NCBI GenBank assembly: GCA_949987705.1
Contig: OX465281.1
Location: 222,427,978-222,491,977 of the forward strand
From: Thereva unica
Lineage: Eukaryota > Arthropoda > Insecta > Diptera > Therevidae
Reading direction: 5' to 3'
Length of the DNA: 64,000 bases
The notes under the pieces are model-generated. The model was not told where the DNA came from and did not search any database. It worked only from the letters and a program-made list of their open reading frames with translations. The first letter of the stretch is position 1, and each line of letters opens with the position of its first letter. The position numbers were made by a program, and so were the translations under genes. Positions 1 to 10,163 of the stretch are shown here, piece by piece.

Positions 1-178
1 CACTTCAATTTAACTTTATTTTTTATTTTTAAAGAAAATATTATCATGCACGCACTTCACTTTTCTTTAAATGTAGAACATCTACTGAAAAACACAGGCA
101 CCTGTTTATCCATAGCATATATGCACGTGCACGCACACAAGTACCCCCACTTCGCAATGAGACCAACACCAATAATTA

Positions 179-1283
179 CCCGCCAAAAATATGAAAGAAT
201 TGATATATTTTAATTGCACCCCATCTATGACAAAGAATAGTAAACACCATCTATGGCAATATTACATTACTCTTCGTTTTACCTATGATTATCAATTTCC
301 ATAAAATATACAAAATACATTTCATAAATAATAGAAAATCTGTTGTCATAAATCAGTTGTTTACTTCCTTCTAAAGTTTATACATATCTTGCATTGGAAT
401 GTACCTTTTTATGAAAGCATGAATAAATACGTTTATTGCCACATTCCTACGAGTTAGAGTTTGGAGTAATGGGTTGGTGCTAGCTCGGGGTGTGGCAGGA
501 CCCGGGTTCGATACTGGTGATGGCCGCGTACTATTTTTTTTTTAAGTTTGATGGTTTTGGTAGTGTTTGTTAAATACTTTGTTAAGTTTTAGATTACGCA
601 AAGTCTCACAACTTATAACCTACATAAGCCTTTAACAAAAACTTTGCAAGATTAATTATATATAGCGTTGGTCAGTGTAATACTTATGAATCTCCATGGC
701 CAAACTAGAATACAGCATTATGACAAAATTAAATCAATGCAACGTGAAATAAAAGTTTTAGCTAAAAACGGATTTGACTTATTTAGCTTATTATAGATTG
801 AGTTATAGCTCACAATTGAATATGTCCCAAAGGTTTTAATTAGTCGCCGCTTTGAGATTTTATCATCAACGCAGGCTTCGTTTATTATACTAAAATAAAT
901 CATCATAACTAAAAAAGCTAAAAAAAAGTACTTAAAAAATTCATCAAGAATCGAACCCTGGTCTTTTCGCACCCCGACCTAGCGCCTTCCCATTACTCCC
1001 AACTCTAACTCGTAGGAATGTGGCAATAAACCTATTTATTCATGCTTTCATAAAAAGGTACATTCCAATGCAAGATATGTATAAACTTTAGAAGGAAGTA
1101 AACAACTGATTTATGACAACAGATTTTCTATTATTTATGAAATGTATTTTGTATATTTTATGGAAATTGATAATCATAGGTAAAACGAAGAGTAATGTAA
1201 TATTGCCATAGATGGTGTTCACTATTCTTTGTCATAGATGGGGTGCAATTAAAATATATCAATTCTCTCAAATTCTTGGCGGG
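179..1283. repeat. Long inverted repeat with tRNA-like inner ends
   Basis: Two arms, about 179-545 and 922-1283, are reverse complements of each other over roughly 360 bases and are separated by about 375 bases of unrelated AT-rich DNA. The outer part of the arms (206-480 against 980-1257) is nearly perfect; the inner part has drifted. Each inner arm holds a B-box-like word (GGGTTCGAT near 508, and its complement near 951) followed by a T-rich run, which suggests two oppositely oriented copies of a tRNA-derived SINE, or a foldback element that captured one. The outer ends read CCCGCCAA / TTGGCGGG. I could not find a convincing target-site duplication. Confidence 0.8.
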
Positions 1284-1761
1284 CAATTTTCAGCAGCATC
1301 TCCATGAAGGATGCGTTAGTTTTTCGATTTATTTGTTTGAATATTTTCGCAATTCTTCACAATCTTCACTTAATATATTGTCATCCAGACTGAAGTGTTA
1401 TTCAATAGAAGAATACCAAGAAAAAGCGTAATTAGTGGCTAGTCTCTAGGCACAACATCCCACTTTTGTTTTGTGATTCTGAAGAGATACATACAAATTT
1501 AGTTAATAAAAACTTAAAAATATGCTTTTAAACAAAGGGCTGCAAAATTTTTTAGATATGGGGCAAATCGTTTGTAAAATTTTTGTAAAATATTGAAAAT
1601 TCTGAGAAAAATCACTTCCTTATATTCATGGACTCTAAGGACGGTCTTAAATACATCGTTCGTGCAATTAAATTTATAAATTTTCATTCATTTCAGTAAG
1701 CGTTTATATGCCCGGGTAAAAATTAGATATCTGCTTTTCGTTTTAAACCTACCAAATGTTT
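1284..1761. other. AT-rich DNA, nothing recognised
   Basis: Noncoding-looking sequence between two repeats. The short open frame at 1243-1431 starts inside the inverted repeat and has no recognisable domain. Confidence 0.5.
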
Positions 1762-2027
1762 AAAAACTCAAGAAAATGATTTTTTTGCACTTTTAATTAA
1801 ATAAATGTTTATGTTCTCCTGAGTATCATTATTAAATAATATAATTTAGTGAGAAATAGAATTAAAACATGTTACACCGAAAGTAAAAAAAAAATTTTTT
1901 TTTCACCATTTTGCGGTCGGGGATTGAACTTGGTTCGCCTGGAACCTGACTCCAGCGCCTTACCTCTAGGCTACCGATGGACTTTATTAGAAATCCCTTT
2001 TTTGTTGTTTAAATATACTTCGGGTTG
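1762..2027 (-). mobile_element. tRNA-derived SINE-like element, copy 1
   Basis: Read on the minus strand, the unit carries a tRNA-like head at about 1910-1985 with an A-box-like word (GGTAGCCTAGAGGTAAGGCG) and a B-box-like word (AGTTCAATCCCC), followed by an A/T-rich tail region. The whole unit is repeated in the same orientation at 2211-2488. The B box departs slightly from the GGTTCGANTCC consensus. It differs from the longer SINE family at 49973. Confidence 0.6.
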
Positions 2028-2210
2028 ATTGTGATAAATCCACAGCGAAGTTCGATAAAATTGAATTTTTGTTTTGGTCTACAGCACCACCTACATGACT
2101 ATAAACTATAATAAAATGAACAGCATATAAAATATGCATATAAACAAATAAATACTTTATATTATTTCCGCGAAATTTCTTAATGATTTATAAAGCCGCC
2201 GAAGATCCAT

Positions 2211-2488
2211 AAAAACTCAAGAAAATGATTTTTTTGCACTTTTAATTAAATAAATGTTTATGTTCTCCTGAGTATCATTATTAAATAATAATAATTTAGT
2301 GAGAAATAGATTTAAAACATGCTACACCGGAGTAAAAAAAAAAATTTATTTCACCATTTTGCGGTCGGGGATTGAACTTGGTTCGCCTGGAACCTGACTC
2401 CAGCGCCTTACCTCTAGGCTACCGATATAATGGACTTTATTAGAAATCTCTTTTTTGTTGTTAAATATACTTTTGTTGTTAAATATAC
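2211..2488 (-). mobile_element. tRNA-derived SINE-like element, copy 2
   Basis: Near-identical direct copy of the unit at 1762-2027, offset by about 449 bases, with the tRNA-like head at about 2358-2432. A short internal duplication (TTTTGTTGTTAAATATACTT) near 2451-2485 is absent from copy 1. The high similarity and shared orientation suggest a local tandem duplication, though two independent insertions of a young family are possible. Confidence 0.6.
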
Positions 2489-2604
2489 TTCTGGTTGAAA
2501 TTTCCAGACCATTTTCTCAGTTTTTGGTCTTTTGACCAAGAGCTACATTTTGAGATATTTCCCAAGTCTGTATCTGCAGTACTTTCAGAGATGAAAGTAG
2601 GCTT

Positions 2605-2671
2605 CAGACGGACAGACGGACAGACGGACAGACGGACAGACGGACAGACGGACAGACGGACAGACGGACAG
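2605..2671. repeat. 8-bp microsatellite (CAGACGGA)n
   Basis: About eight tandem units of CAGACGGA, essentially perfect. Confidence 0.95.
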
Positions 2672-2734
2672 AGCCTCTGTATAAGCTTTTTTTTTTTGAA
2701 AAAGCTAAAAATGGGTTATGGTATCATAAAATTA

Positions 2735-2805
2735 AGTTAGGTCAGGTTAGATATGACTGAGCTGTTGGTCTAAGCTCATACACTTAGGCCAAAAGGTATA
2801 ACGAT
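2735..2805 (-). mobile_element. LOA-type LINE 3' end fragment
   Basis: The sequence beginning GTTAGGTCAGGTTAGATATG and running through ACACTTAGGCC matches, with substitutions, the 3' terminus of the LOA-type LINE at 43372-43440. It is a short 3'-terminal remnant in the same (minus) orientation. No coding sequence remains. Confidence 0.65.
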
Positions 2806-2814
2806 GTTGAGTAC

Positions 2815-4045
2815 CGTGTATAAGATATTCTCTGCTATCCTACAAAACAGGACGGCGCCATACGCCAGAAACATTAAAAGCCATTACCAGTGTGGAAAAT
2901 CAACAACTGATAAAATTTTCTATTTCAAAGTTTCAAAACTCAATTCAACACCTCTTCATAGACTTTAAAGCCGCCTATGATAGTATTGCCGGAGTAGAAC
3001 TTTACAAAGCCATGAGAGAATTCGGCATCACGACAAACCGACAAGTCTATGTAGGTATACCAAGACCAAATGACTATGACTATGAGACTATGTAGGTTTA
3101 CCATAACCTCATGACCAATGTGTGTGTATTCGGAACACTGTCCAGACCAATCAACATCTATAATGGACTCCAACAAGGGGACGGTCAGGCTTGCCTCCTT
3201 TTCAACCTGGCGTTGGAGAAAGTGATCCGAAATTCGGGCGTGATATCAAGGGGCACAATCCTCCACAAGTCCACCCAATTACTGGCTTATGCAGAAGAAC
3301 AACAACAGATGTACAAGAAGCTTTCACTAAAATTGAGCAGGCGGCAGGATATCTGGGACTGCACATTAATGAAAGCGAAACAAAGTACATGGTGGCCTCA
3401 TCTACAAGAACACCTAGCATTGGTCCCACAATCAAGGTAGATCAGCGCGAGTTTGAAGTGGTAAAATCATTGACCTACCTTGGGTCAACAGTAGCAGTCA
3501 ACAATAGGAAATAATGGAACCAGAAATACCCGCACGATTGCTAAAGGCCAACAAAGCCTACTATAGTCTGTCAAGGCTCTTTAAATCCACGCATTGAGCC
3601 ATAACGTCTAAACTTTTACTATGTAAGACGATGGTCTTACCGGTTCTCGCATATGCATCTGAAACTTGGGTGCTTAGCAAAAAGCACTCAAACCTCTTAG
3701 CCGTGTTCGAGAGGAAAATACTTCGGAGGATTGTTGGCCCCTTATGTGAGGAAGGACGATTCCGGGGCTCTACAATGACGAGATCTACGAGCGCTATCGC
3801 GACACAAATGCTGTGAAGAAAATAAAGCTCGGTAGTCTCCGGTGGGCAGGGTACTAGCTCGCATGAATGAAGATTAGCCTTGTCGGCTCCTTCGCTGGAA
3901 GGATGTCGTAGACCAGGATGCTCAGAGCTTAGCGATGCTAAACTGGATGACATCGGCTCAGAATCGAGTCCGGTGGAGAGAACAGTTGCGAGAGGCCAGA
4001 ACCGCATCCCGGCTGTAGAACCGTTAAAGAAGAAGAAAGTAAAAC
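2815..4045 (+). pseudogene. Decayed RTE-type LINE reverse transcriptase
   Basis: A broken reverse transcriptase reads across at least three frames. Recognisable pieces are a YKIFSAIL and YQCGKSTTDKIF motif near 2820-2925, the palm block HLFIDFKAAYDSI near 2950, GLQQGDGQACLLFNLALEKVIR near 3165-3225, a mutated catalytic box (YAEE where YADD is expected) near 3295, NESETKYMV near 3375, and the C-terminal blocks VLPVLAYASETW (3632) and QNRVRWREQLREA (3960-3995). It ends in an AAGAAGAAG tract near 4030, the microsatellite-type 3' tail usual for RTE elements. It is a different, older subfamily from the copies at 23 and 51-56 kb. Stops and frameshifts make it inactive. Confidence 0.85.
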
Positions 4046-4417
4046 AAAAACAATATCCTGCTATGCACTATGTTTTATGTAATATTCAAATTTCGTAAGA
4101 GTAGGTGTGGGTGATCACTGATCCTCAATTATGAACCAATGATCAACTATCAAATTTTATTTTTTTAAAGCAAATTCCAGAAACCACAAAACAACAATTA
4201 AATTGCAGCTCAAGAATCAATTTACACCATAATAGAAAATATTGAGTTTTTAATTTCAAAACCCAAATTTTGTAGTAAAATTTATAAAACGATCGAAAAT
4301 TCTGACACAAATTGCCATTATTTTAGAGCAAACATTCATTCCACTTCAAGGTAGTACAAAATACTTTAACTTTTATATGATTAATAAAAACGCTCACATT
4401 ATAGTTATAATTTAAAA

Positions 4418-4423
4418 TTTATT
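4418..4423 (-). terminator. Poly(A) signal of cuticle gene 1
   Basis: AATAAA on the minus strand, about 44 bases past the stop codon of the gene at 4467-5254. The equivalent signal is conserved after the paralogue, at 11244-11249. Confidence 0.6.
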
Positions 4424-4466
4424 TAGTTTTTGTGTTCATAATTTTCAGTCATATCATCGTGAGAAT

Positions 4467-5254
4467 TTACTTAGCATAGACTTGGTTAATGGGAGCAGAA
4501 TAGGTCAATGGGGAGGAAACGTAGGACTTAACAACTGGACCAGCAGAATAGTAAGAAGGAGCGGCATATGTCCTATATACTTGGCCACCAGTTGCGTATG
4601 GATAAGCGGCACCATAGCCGTAGGGAGTAGCGTAGGAGTTGAAGACAGGTCCTGCAGCATAAGATTTGACTACTGCACCAGCAGTGTATGGGACAGCAGC
4701 GAAGCGAGTAGCGGCAATTGGTGCAGCGGTGTATGCTGCTGATGCAACGACTGGACCTGCAGATGCAACGACTGGAGCGCTGTAGTACTTTCCAATTGGT
4801 GCGGAATAAGTCTGGACTCCAGGGGCAGCAACTGAGCTAAGGTAGTTGGCTTTGCTGTGGACAGTTGTGGTGCTTCGGTGTGAGACTGATGTTGGAACAC
4901 CATGAACAACATGTCCAGCAGTAGCTACAACTGGTTCACGGACCTCAACACTAGCTGCCTCAGGAACATAGGTATTGCTGACAACAGCTGATACAGGTTC
5001 GTATGCTGAATTAATGACTTCTGCGCTAAATCCGTCATCTATTGGCTGATCTGCATAGGCGACGGTTTTCACAGGTGCAACAGCAACTTCCTGAGCGTAG
5101 GGTGCTCCATATAGTCCACTGGGCTTTGGCTTGGGCTTAGCAGCGACAATGGCGATAAGGACACAAGCTAGTACCTGTAACAAAATTTAATTATCTTAAG
5201 TAGTCCTTTACTATCACCAGAGAGCAGCACTTGAATCCTTACCAATTTGAACAT
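4467..5254 (-). CDS. Retinin-like cuticular protein (CPLCA-type), gene 1
   Basis: A secreted structural protein of the cuticle, predicted at 239 residues from two exons. Exon 1 (5243-5254) encodes only MFKL; the intron runs 5242-5175 with GTAAGG donor and TTACAG acceptor; exon 2 (5174-4467) continues VLACVLIAIVAA and ends in VYAK. This short first exon splitting the signal peptide is typical of insect cuticular protein genes. Residues 1-16 form the signal peptide. A Lys-Pro run follows at 17-22. Residues 86-130 (VVHGVPTSVSHRSTTTVHSK core) match the retinin-like block of CPLCA proteins. The rest, 130-235, is low-complexity Ala/Val/Tyr/Pro with repeated SYA, YSAP and VVKSYVSSP motifs. A TATA box and initiator lie upstream at 5310-5346. 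A paralogue in the same orientation lies at 11292-11985. Family assignment is by motif; expression is unknown. Confidence 0.9.
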
Positions 5255-5309
5255 TTTGATTAATTCTTTGAAGTGGGTCTGTGTTGAAAGACTGAAGCAA
5301 TTGAATTGA

Positions 5310-5346
5310 CTGATACCTTTCCTTCAAAATCACAGATCTTTTATAT
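5310..5346 (-). promoter_or_regulatory. Core promoter of cuticle gene 1
   Basis: On the minus strand a TATAAAAG box (5346-5339) is followed by an ATCAGT arthropod initiator (5315-5310), about 34 bases apart, giving a leader of roughly 58 bases before the start codon at 5254. Both elements and the leader are conserved before the paralogue. A further ~200 bases upstream (about 5360-5560) are also conserved between the two genes, so regulatory DNA was copied with them. Confidence 0.85.
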
Positions 5347-6045
5347 CTGTTAAATTTTCCACTTAACCCGGTGCCATTTGCCAAAAAATTCTCATCTACC
5401 GGGTTCGTCAGCATCATCGCTACCGATCGCAATTGCTCCACGATTGACCATGAATCGCGATCATTTGGTGCTCTCATTTTCTCGCGCAACGCCGCCCTGA
5501 AAATAGCCGATCACCCCCATCGGCGTCAGGTAACAAGTTCTCTCTCATTGCAGCTAGACAACACTTTCTTTGGATTTTCAAAAACCAAAACATGATCCCC
5601 CTCAGGTGTGTTTGGAGCGGATATAGCTAACAGTAAAACGGATACAACAAAAAAATTAATGGCATTGATCACCAAATGTAAATCAGATCAGAATCTGCCG
5701 AACTGGTGGAGAACCAAAACAGTCGTTAGACAACACCCACAATTTTCAATTAAAACGAAGGTGCGTCGCTTTATGTAACCGTGAGTGGGACCATGTCCAG
5801 AACAATTCGATAGTGGCTTAATGTGTTCTTAAGATGTGATTTACCACCTTTGAGATAAAACCGTTGACATTTTAGTGCGTCGCCTGGTCCCCGGCACAAT
5901 TTCGCGCTATTTGTCGAAAACTAGTTTGCAGCATTTTGATTGACTTTTTTTTTGATTAATCACTTTTTTGTTGGTATGATTGTGATTTATTTAAGAGGTG
6001 CTTCGTCTCACCTGGGCTGCGTGTGGGCGGCAAGCAGAAAGACTT

Positions 6046-6077
6046 TATAAAAGGAAGAAACAGGAAATATCTCAGTC
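6046..6077 (+). promoter_or_regulatory. Candidate divergent core promoter
   Basis: TATAAAAG at 6046-6053 is followed 28 bases later (T to A) by a TCAGTC initiator at 6072-6077, the same architecture as the cuticle promoters but on the opposite strand and about 700 bases from promoter 1. The first good ATG downstream is at 6106; its frame closes after 17 codons, but a GGTAACG donor-like word at about 6115 would allow a very short first exon. No second exon was recognised before the MITE at 6903. It could drive an undetected or decayed gene. Confidence 0.5.
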
Positions 6078-6119
6078 AATGCACATTAAGTTTTTTGTTT
6101 TAATGTCTTTCGGTAACGA

Positions 6120-6895
6120 TTATACACTAAACCGGTATCCAGTGTGGATTTAAGAATATATTTATCTAGAGCTAAGATTTATTTTTATTCTATTCAGTGT
6201 CTTATGCCCAAGACTGCTTCAGAAAAACAAAAATGGAATTGACAATTGCTTCCTATCAGATTTTAGTTTTTGAAGCGTTTGGCATTGAAAGTGTCCAAAA
6301 ATTACTTTTGCACACGCAAAAAATATATGTGTTCTAGCCAGGAATTGTCCGACCTTTCGGTTATTGCTGGTTTTACCAATGGCGTTATGGTAATTATTTT
6401 TTGTAATAATTTTTCTGTGAAAATACTTGAAAAGTTTCTCACTTGCAAAATGTCACAAGTTTGTCAAATTTGTTCATTATTCGATAGAAAAAAATTAAGA
6501 AAAATGTCAATTTTTTGGTGTTTAACGTGATTGAAATTTTTAAGATCCAAGTTTTTTGACATCATTCACAAAGTGTAAATTTATTTAGTTCTGAAAAATA
6601 AGATGTTGGTATCGATTTATTTAACTACATTAAAAAATTGATTCAAATTTGTTTGTAAGATGTTTTACATGTGAAGACAAATCAAAGCTGATTTTATTAA
6701 TGCCAAATCTGTAATTATTAATGGTCTTTGGGAATAAATTTTGTAAAATAATTCAAGAATGTTTGAGCCATTGCCTGCGGAGAATGATAACTTATAACTT
6801 AGTTCTTTCTTTGAGTGATATAACAAAATTACTCTGGCGAAATAAGTATTCTAGTACAAAATCCTTACGATAATGCTTCAATCGACAAAGTCTTG
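6120..6895. other. AT-rich DNA downstream of the divergent promoter
   Basis: No recognisable exon or repeat. The open frame 6270-6530 (86 residues, Cys/Phe/Ser-rich) has no upstream promoter of its own and no recognisable domain, so it is not called as a gene. Confidence 0.4.
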
Positions 6896-6902
6896 ATAAG
6901 GA

Positions 6903-7104
6903 CCACGGTATACAGAAACAAGGTAATGTAAAAGACTGTATACCGTATACGGTATTTTAGTGCTGACGTTACGTGGGGAATACTTCCCATATAAAATCGA
7001 AGGTGTTGTTTCTGCATTAGGGTTGACGTCACCAGGCGCCCATTTTTTACGGTATTCGAAGCTGTCGTCTCTTTTACATTACCTTCTGTTTCTATATACC
7101 GTGG
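6903..7104. mobile_element. MITE with 7-bp TSD, copy 1
   Basis: A 202-bp element bounded by CCACGGTATA inverted ends; the terminal repeats share about 33 bases with a few mismatches. It is flanked by the direct repeat ATAAGGA (6896-6902 and 7105-7111). A second copy of the family, in reverse orientation and with a different 7-bp flanking repeat, lies at 9978-10163. It has no coding capacity. The 7-bp duplication fits no superfamily cleanly; hAT (8 bp) and P (7-8 bp) are possible sources. Confidence 0.85.
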
Positions 7105-7847
7105 ATAAGGACTTTCAGAAGACTACTTACTTAAAATTTGTAAGCAGAAGTTATTTTGATCCCAATTGATTTGAATGCTTTTTTCTGTGATAAGATGAAG
7201 TTTAGGAGTCACCCTTTGTACTGCTAGTCCGTCATGTCGTTCAAGTCATGGTGCAATGTATAGTAGTAAGCTTGATCTGAAGAATAGAGGAGAAAGGATA
7301 GGTTAGGGGTCTGGAGGTGCGTGAGTAGATGTCGACGAACCTTGCGTTTGAAATATGAGATGTTATATGAGCTCGGAAACATTGACTGCGGAAGACAAGA
7401 CAGCTCCACAATCGAGTAGTTCTATTTATAAACGAACTACTAAACCGTAATGTGCGTGAAGGGTGGGGTTGCAGGGTGAAGGGATGACCGAGTTGGCTAG
7501 TCTTGTGTGGCGGGAAAAAGCTGTCGTGTAGGCAAGAAGTTTTTGATTTCAGCGGAGCAGTCACTATGGAAATAGCGGTAGAACTTGCTGAGCGCTGCTA
7601 CATTCCTACGGTTGCTTAAAGTATCGATAGAGGAGCAAAGGGTGCTATCGCCAATGAATTTGTTGGTGCAGTTTTGTACCTTGACTAGCCAAGCCAAGGT
7701 GGTTTTAGGGGCGCCCGTCCAGATGTACTAATTGTATTCAAGGCGTGGCCGAGTGTAGGACTTGTAGATTGTAGCCAAGACAGCTGGATGAAGGAGAAAC
7801 TTACATCTCTTAAGGAAGCCGAGGCATTGATACGCTTGTTTGGCGAC

Positions 7848-7979
7848 TAGTGATGAGCAAGACTTTTCTTGCAGTTCTTCCTTTTATTGTACATCTAGCA
7901 AGACCAAAGCAAGAACAAGATAAGACAGGACAAAATAAGACTACAAGATCAATATAGCAAGACTTTTTGCTCATCACTA
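7848..7979. mobile_element. GATGAGCAA foldback element 1
   Basis: A 132-bp element with inverted ends TAGTGATGAGCAA...TTGCTCATCACTA. The interior is made largely of short related words (CAAGA, AAGAC). It has two neighbours of the same type directly downstream, all inside a LINE remnant. It has no coding capacity. Confidence 0.75.
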
Positions 7980-7995
7980 AATGCCTAAAGTCTTG

Positions 7996-8104
7996 CAGTG
8001 ATGAGCAAAAAGTCTTGCTAAAAGTCTTGCAAAAATTGTTGCAAAAAGTGTTGGAGTATTGTAGTCCTGCTAAATGTGCAAGACAAACTTTTTGCTCATT
8101 ACTG
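7996..8104. mobile_element. GATGAGCAA foldback element 2
   Basis: A 109-bp element with ends CAGTGATGAGCAAAAAG and CTTTTTGCTCATTACTG and the same CAAGA/CTTGC word composition as elements 1 and 3. Confidence 0.7.
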
Positions 8105-8120
8105 GAAAACTTTTGCCACT

Positions 8121-8820
8121 TAGTGATGAGCAAAAAGCCTTGCTATCTTGATCTTGCTTTATTTATTCTGGAACTGACCTCTTCTTCTGCCCCACCATTT
8201 TCGGTAATAATGCTACCGAGGTCTGCCTGTCCCGCATATGGAGATCTACGGAGATCTCCGATAACATCAAACTGCGGCAGTTCAACTCCAAGGCAGTTCT
8301 TTTGTACGGTTGCGAAACATGGAAAGTCACCCAATTCATCACAGGTCGCCTACAAGCCTGCGTCGTATCCTAAAAATCCGCTGGCAAGATAGAATTTCAA
8401 ACGAAGAACTATGGCGCCGTGCCGGGTGCCGGCCAAGAAAGGATAGATGACCAAATCAGGCGAAGGAAATGAAATTGGGTTGGTCACACCTTGCGACGCG
8501 AAAACGAAAATCTAGCCAAACAGGCCCTTGACTAGAATCCGCAAGGATCCCGTCGAGTAGGAAGACCTAGAACAACGTGGAGGAGAACCCTACTAGAAGA
8601 AGCCGCAACAACTGGGAGATCCTGGTCGGAGCTAAGAGCTGTCGCGCAAAACAGAGTCCGCTGGAGGGCAACTGTTTCCGCCCTATGTCCCATGAGACAT
8701 TAAAGGAGTTTAAAGAAGAAGAAGAATCTTGATCTTGCAGTCTTGACTTGTCCTTGTCCTGTCTTGTCTTGGTCTTGCTTGGTCTTGCAAAATGGGCAAG
8801 ACTGGTCTTGCTCATCACTA
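8121..8820. mobile_element. GATGAGCAA foldback element 3, split by an RTE copy
   Basis: Ends are TAGTGATGAGCAA and TTGCTCATCACTA. The interior is CTTGAT/TCTTGTC-type simple sequence, interrupted at 8157-8725 by an RTE insertion whose target-site duplication, ATCTTGATCTTG (8145-8156 and 8726-8737), is part of this element. Without the insert it would be about 120 bp, like its two neighbours. Confidence 0.75.
8157..8725 (+). mobile_element. RTE-type LINE 3' fragment with 5' inversion
   Basis: Same family as the copies at 23.0 and 51-56 kb. From about 8223 to 8700 it reads in plus orientation (ending in ALCPMRH) and finishes in a GAAGAAGAA tail. The first 66 bases (8157-8222) are the immediately adjoining element segment in reverse orientation, with a small loss at the junction. 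Flanks carry a 12-bp duplication, ATCTTGATCTTG. This is the structure made by twin priming. Frameshifts near 8360 and 8430 confirm it is dead. Confidence 0.9.
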
Positions 8821-9420
8821 TTAGTGACGCAGATCAGATCGCAGATCGTTGGATAAAGTCACGCCGAGGATGTTAAGAGATGGGTCAGCTGTTTTAGTGG
8901 AGAATAGACAGTACTTGGTTTTGGTTTCGTTGGACTCGACACGGTTCGACACCAAGAGAGTTGGCCATGAGTTCAAGTTCTAAGAGACAAGGTCTGGCAC
9001 TTTGTTGTCGAAGGGGTATGAGAAACGCAAAGTACCGTCATCGGCAAAACTATGAAGTGGATTGGAGAGGATTGAGAGCAGAATCAATAATTGGGGAACG
9101 TTGGCCGAGGGTTGGATTCAACACCATCAAATACTACCTTGATTGAACGGCCAAAAAAAGGCTCTCAATCCAGTTCCTTAGAACTGAGTCAATACCAATA
9201 GCTTGGAGTTTAGGCAGCAGATCAGGGATACTATACCCTGTCGAGGGCCTTGGAGATATCCAGAGCAACCAGATCAGACTCACCGAAGCCATGGATGTTT
9301 TGATTGATGTTTTCAGTCAGACACACAAGAAGATCGCCAATAGACCTTTTCGGTTCAAAGCCGTACTGCCTGTAGTGTATAATTTGGTTAGATTCTAGAT
9401 GCACTACAAACACAACAAAA

Positions 9421-9969
9421 TAAATCCGCGGATTATGTGCCGTGTGCTGCGCATTTCCTTAACCTAGTTGGCTAAAACCGAAACTGTAAACTTTTTTGGA
9501 GTAGTGCAAAAATATACGTTTTCTTTTCTTCTTCGATCCATGGTGGGAAGGAACTGTTAAATCGTGAATTAACATTAACGTTAAAAATTTCAAGCCAGAC
9601 CAAAAGGTCTTGTAACTATGATGCTGTCAAAGTTTTAAAAAATTATTATGATGAAATTATGAAAATTTTCAACAGTTTCAGCGAAAAGGGGCACGAAATT
9701 TATTTAATAAACTTTCGAAACTCGAATCAGCCATTTTGATTTCTTTTTTCCATAAATTGCGATTTAACAAAGGCCTTGCAATGTGATGAGCAAATAAAGG
9801 AATTAACAGTACAAAAATGTAGAAAGTTTGCTTTATGGTTTATGTACCACACATAACCTGTCAATTTATTTTGCAATAATGTTGTACAGCTGATGTTTGT
9901 ACATACACTATATATATAAATAAAATATTTTGTTGTCCTGTTTTCCCCTATACCGTTTTTTGACAAAAT
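9421..9969. other. AT-rich DNA, nothing recognised
   Basis: No convincing gene or repeat seen. Open frames on the minus strand here (9727-10122) run into the MITE at 9978 and have no recognisable domain. Confidence 0.4.
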
Positions 9970-9977
9970 GGCAATTA

Positions 9978-10163
9978 CCCTGGTATACAGAAACAAGGTA
10001 ATGCAAAAGAGACTGACAGCTTCGAATAGCGTAGAAAAGGATCGCCTAGTGACGTCTGCACAAACGCAGAAACAACAACAATAGCTTTTATATAAAAAGC
10101 AGTCACCTAGTGGCTTCAGCACTAAAATAACGTCTTACATTAGCTTATTTCTGCATACCATGG
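9978..10163. mobile_element. MITE with 7-bp TSD, copy 2
   Basis: A 186-bp element with inverted ends CCCTGGTATACAG and CTGCATACCATGG. It is flanked by GCAATTA on both sides (9971-9977 and 10164-10170). Its interior matches the reverse complement of the element at 6903-7104 (shared words such as ACAGCTTCGAATA and CAGCACTAAAATA), with substitutions and small indels. It is noncoding. Confidence 0.85.

Larger units (their letters stand above)
7226..9420 (-). pseudogene. Jockey/CR1-type LINE, interrupted
   Basis: Minus-strand remnant of a non-LTR retrotransposon. From the 5' side: an RT fragment near 9413-9231 (YGFEPKRSIGDLLVCLTENI, then VALDISKALDRV); homology to the region around 60870-61200 of the related copy; then after the inserted DNA at 7848-8820 the C-terminal block VQNCTNKFIGD, LSNRRNVAALSKFYRYFHSD near 7680-7540, and the terminal NRTTRLWS and FPSSYNISYFKRKVRRHL near 7430-7340. 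Stops and frameshifts are present. Related copies are at 37490-38880 (plus) and 60600-61790 (minus). Confidence 0.85.

Noticed and set aside
1910..1985. tRNA gene on the minus strand
   Set aside because: The same head recurs at 2358-2432 as part of a larger repeated unit with an imperfect B box.
2495..2740. 81-codon frame through the 8-bp microsatellite
   Set aside because: The middle is translated microsatellite; no domain.
4482..4742. Plus-strand Ser/Trp/Gly-rich frame over cuticle gene 1 (and 11220-11690 over gene 2)
   Set aside because: Antisense of the cuticle coding exons; low-complexity coding produces open opposite frames.
5214..5489. 91-codon minus-strand frame upstream of cuticle gene 1
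   Set aside because: Covers the promoter and leader of the gene; the true start is the ATG at 5254 followed by the splice donor.
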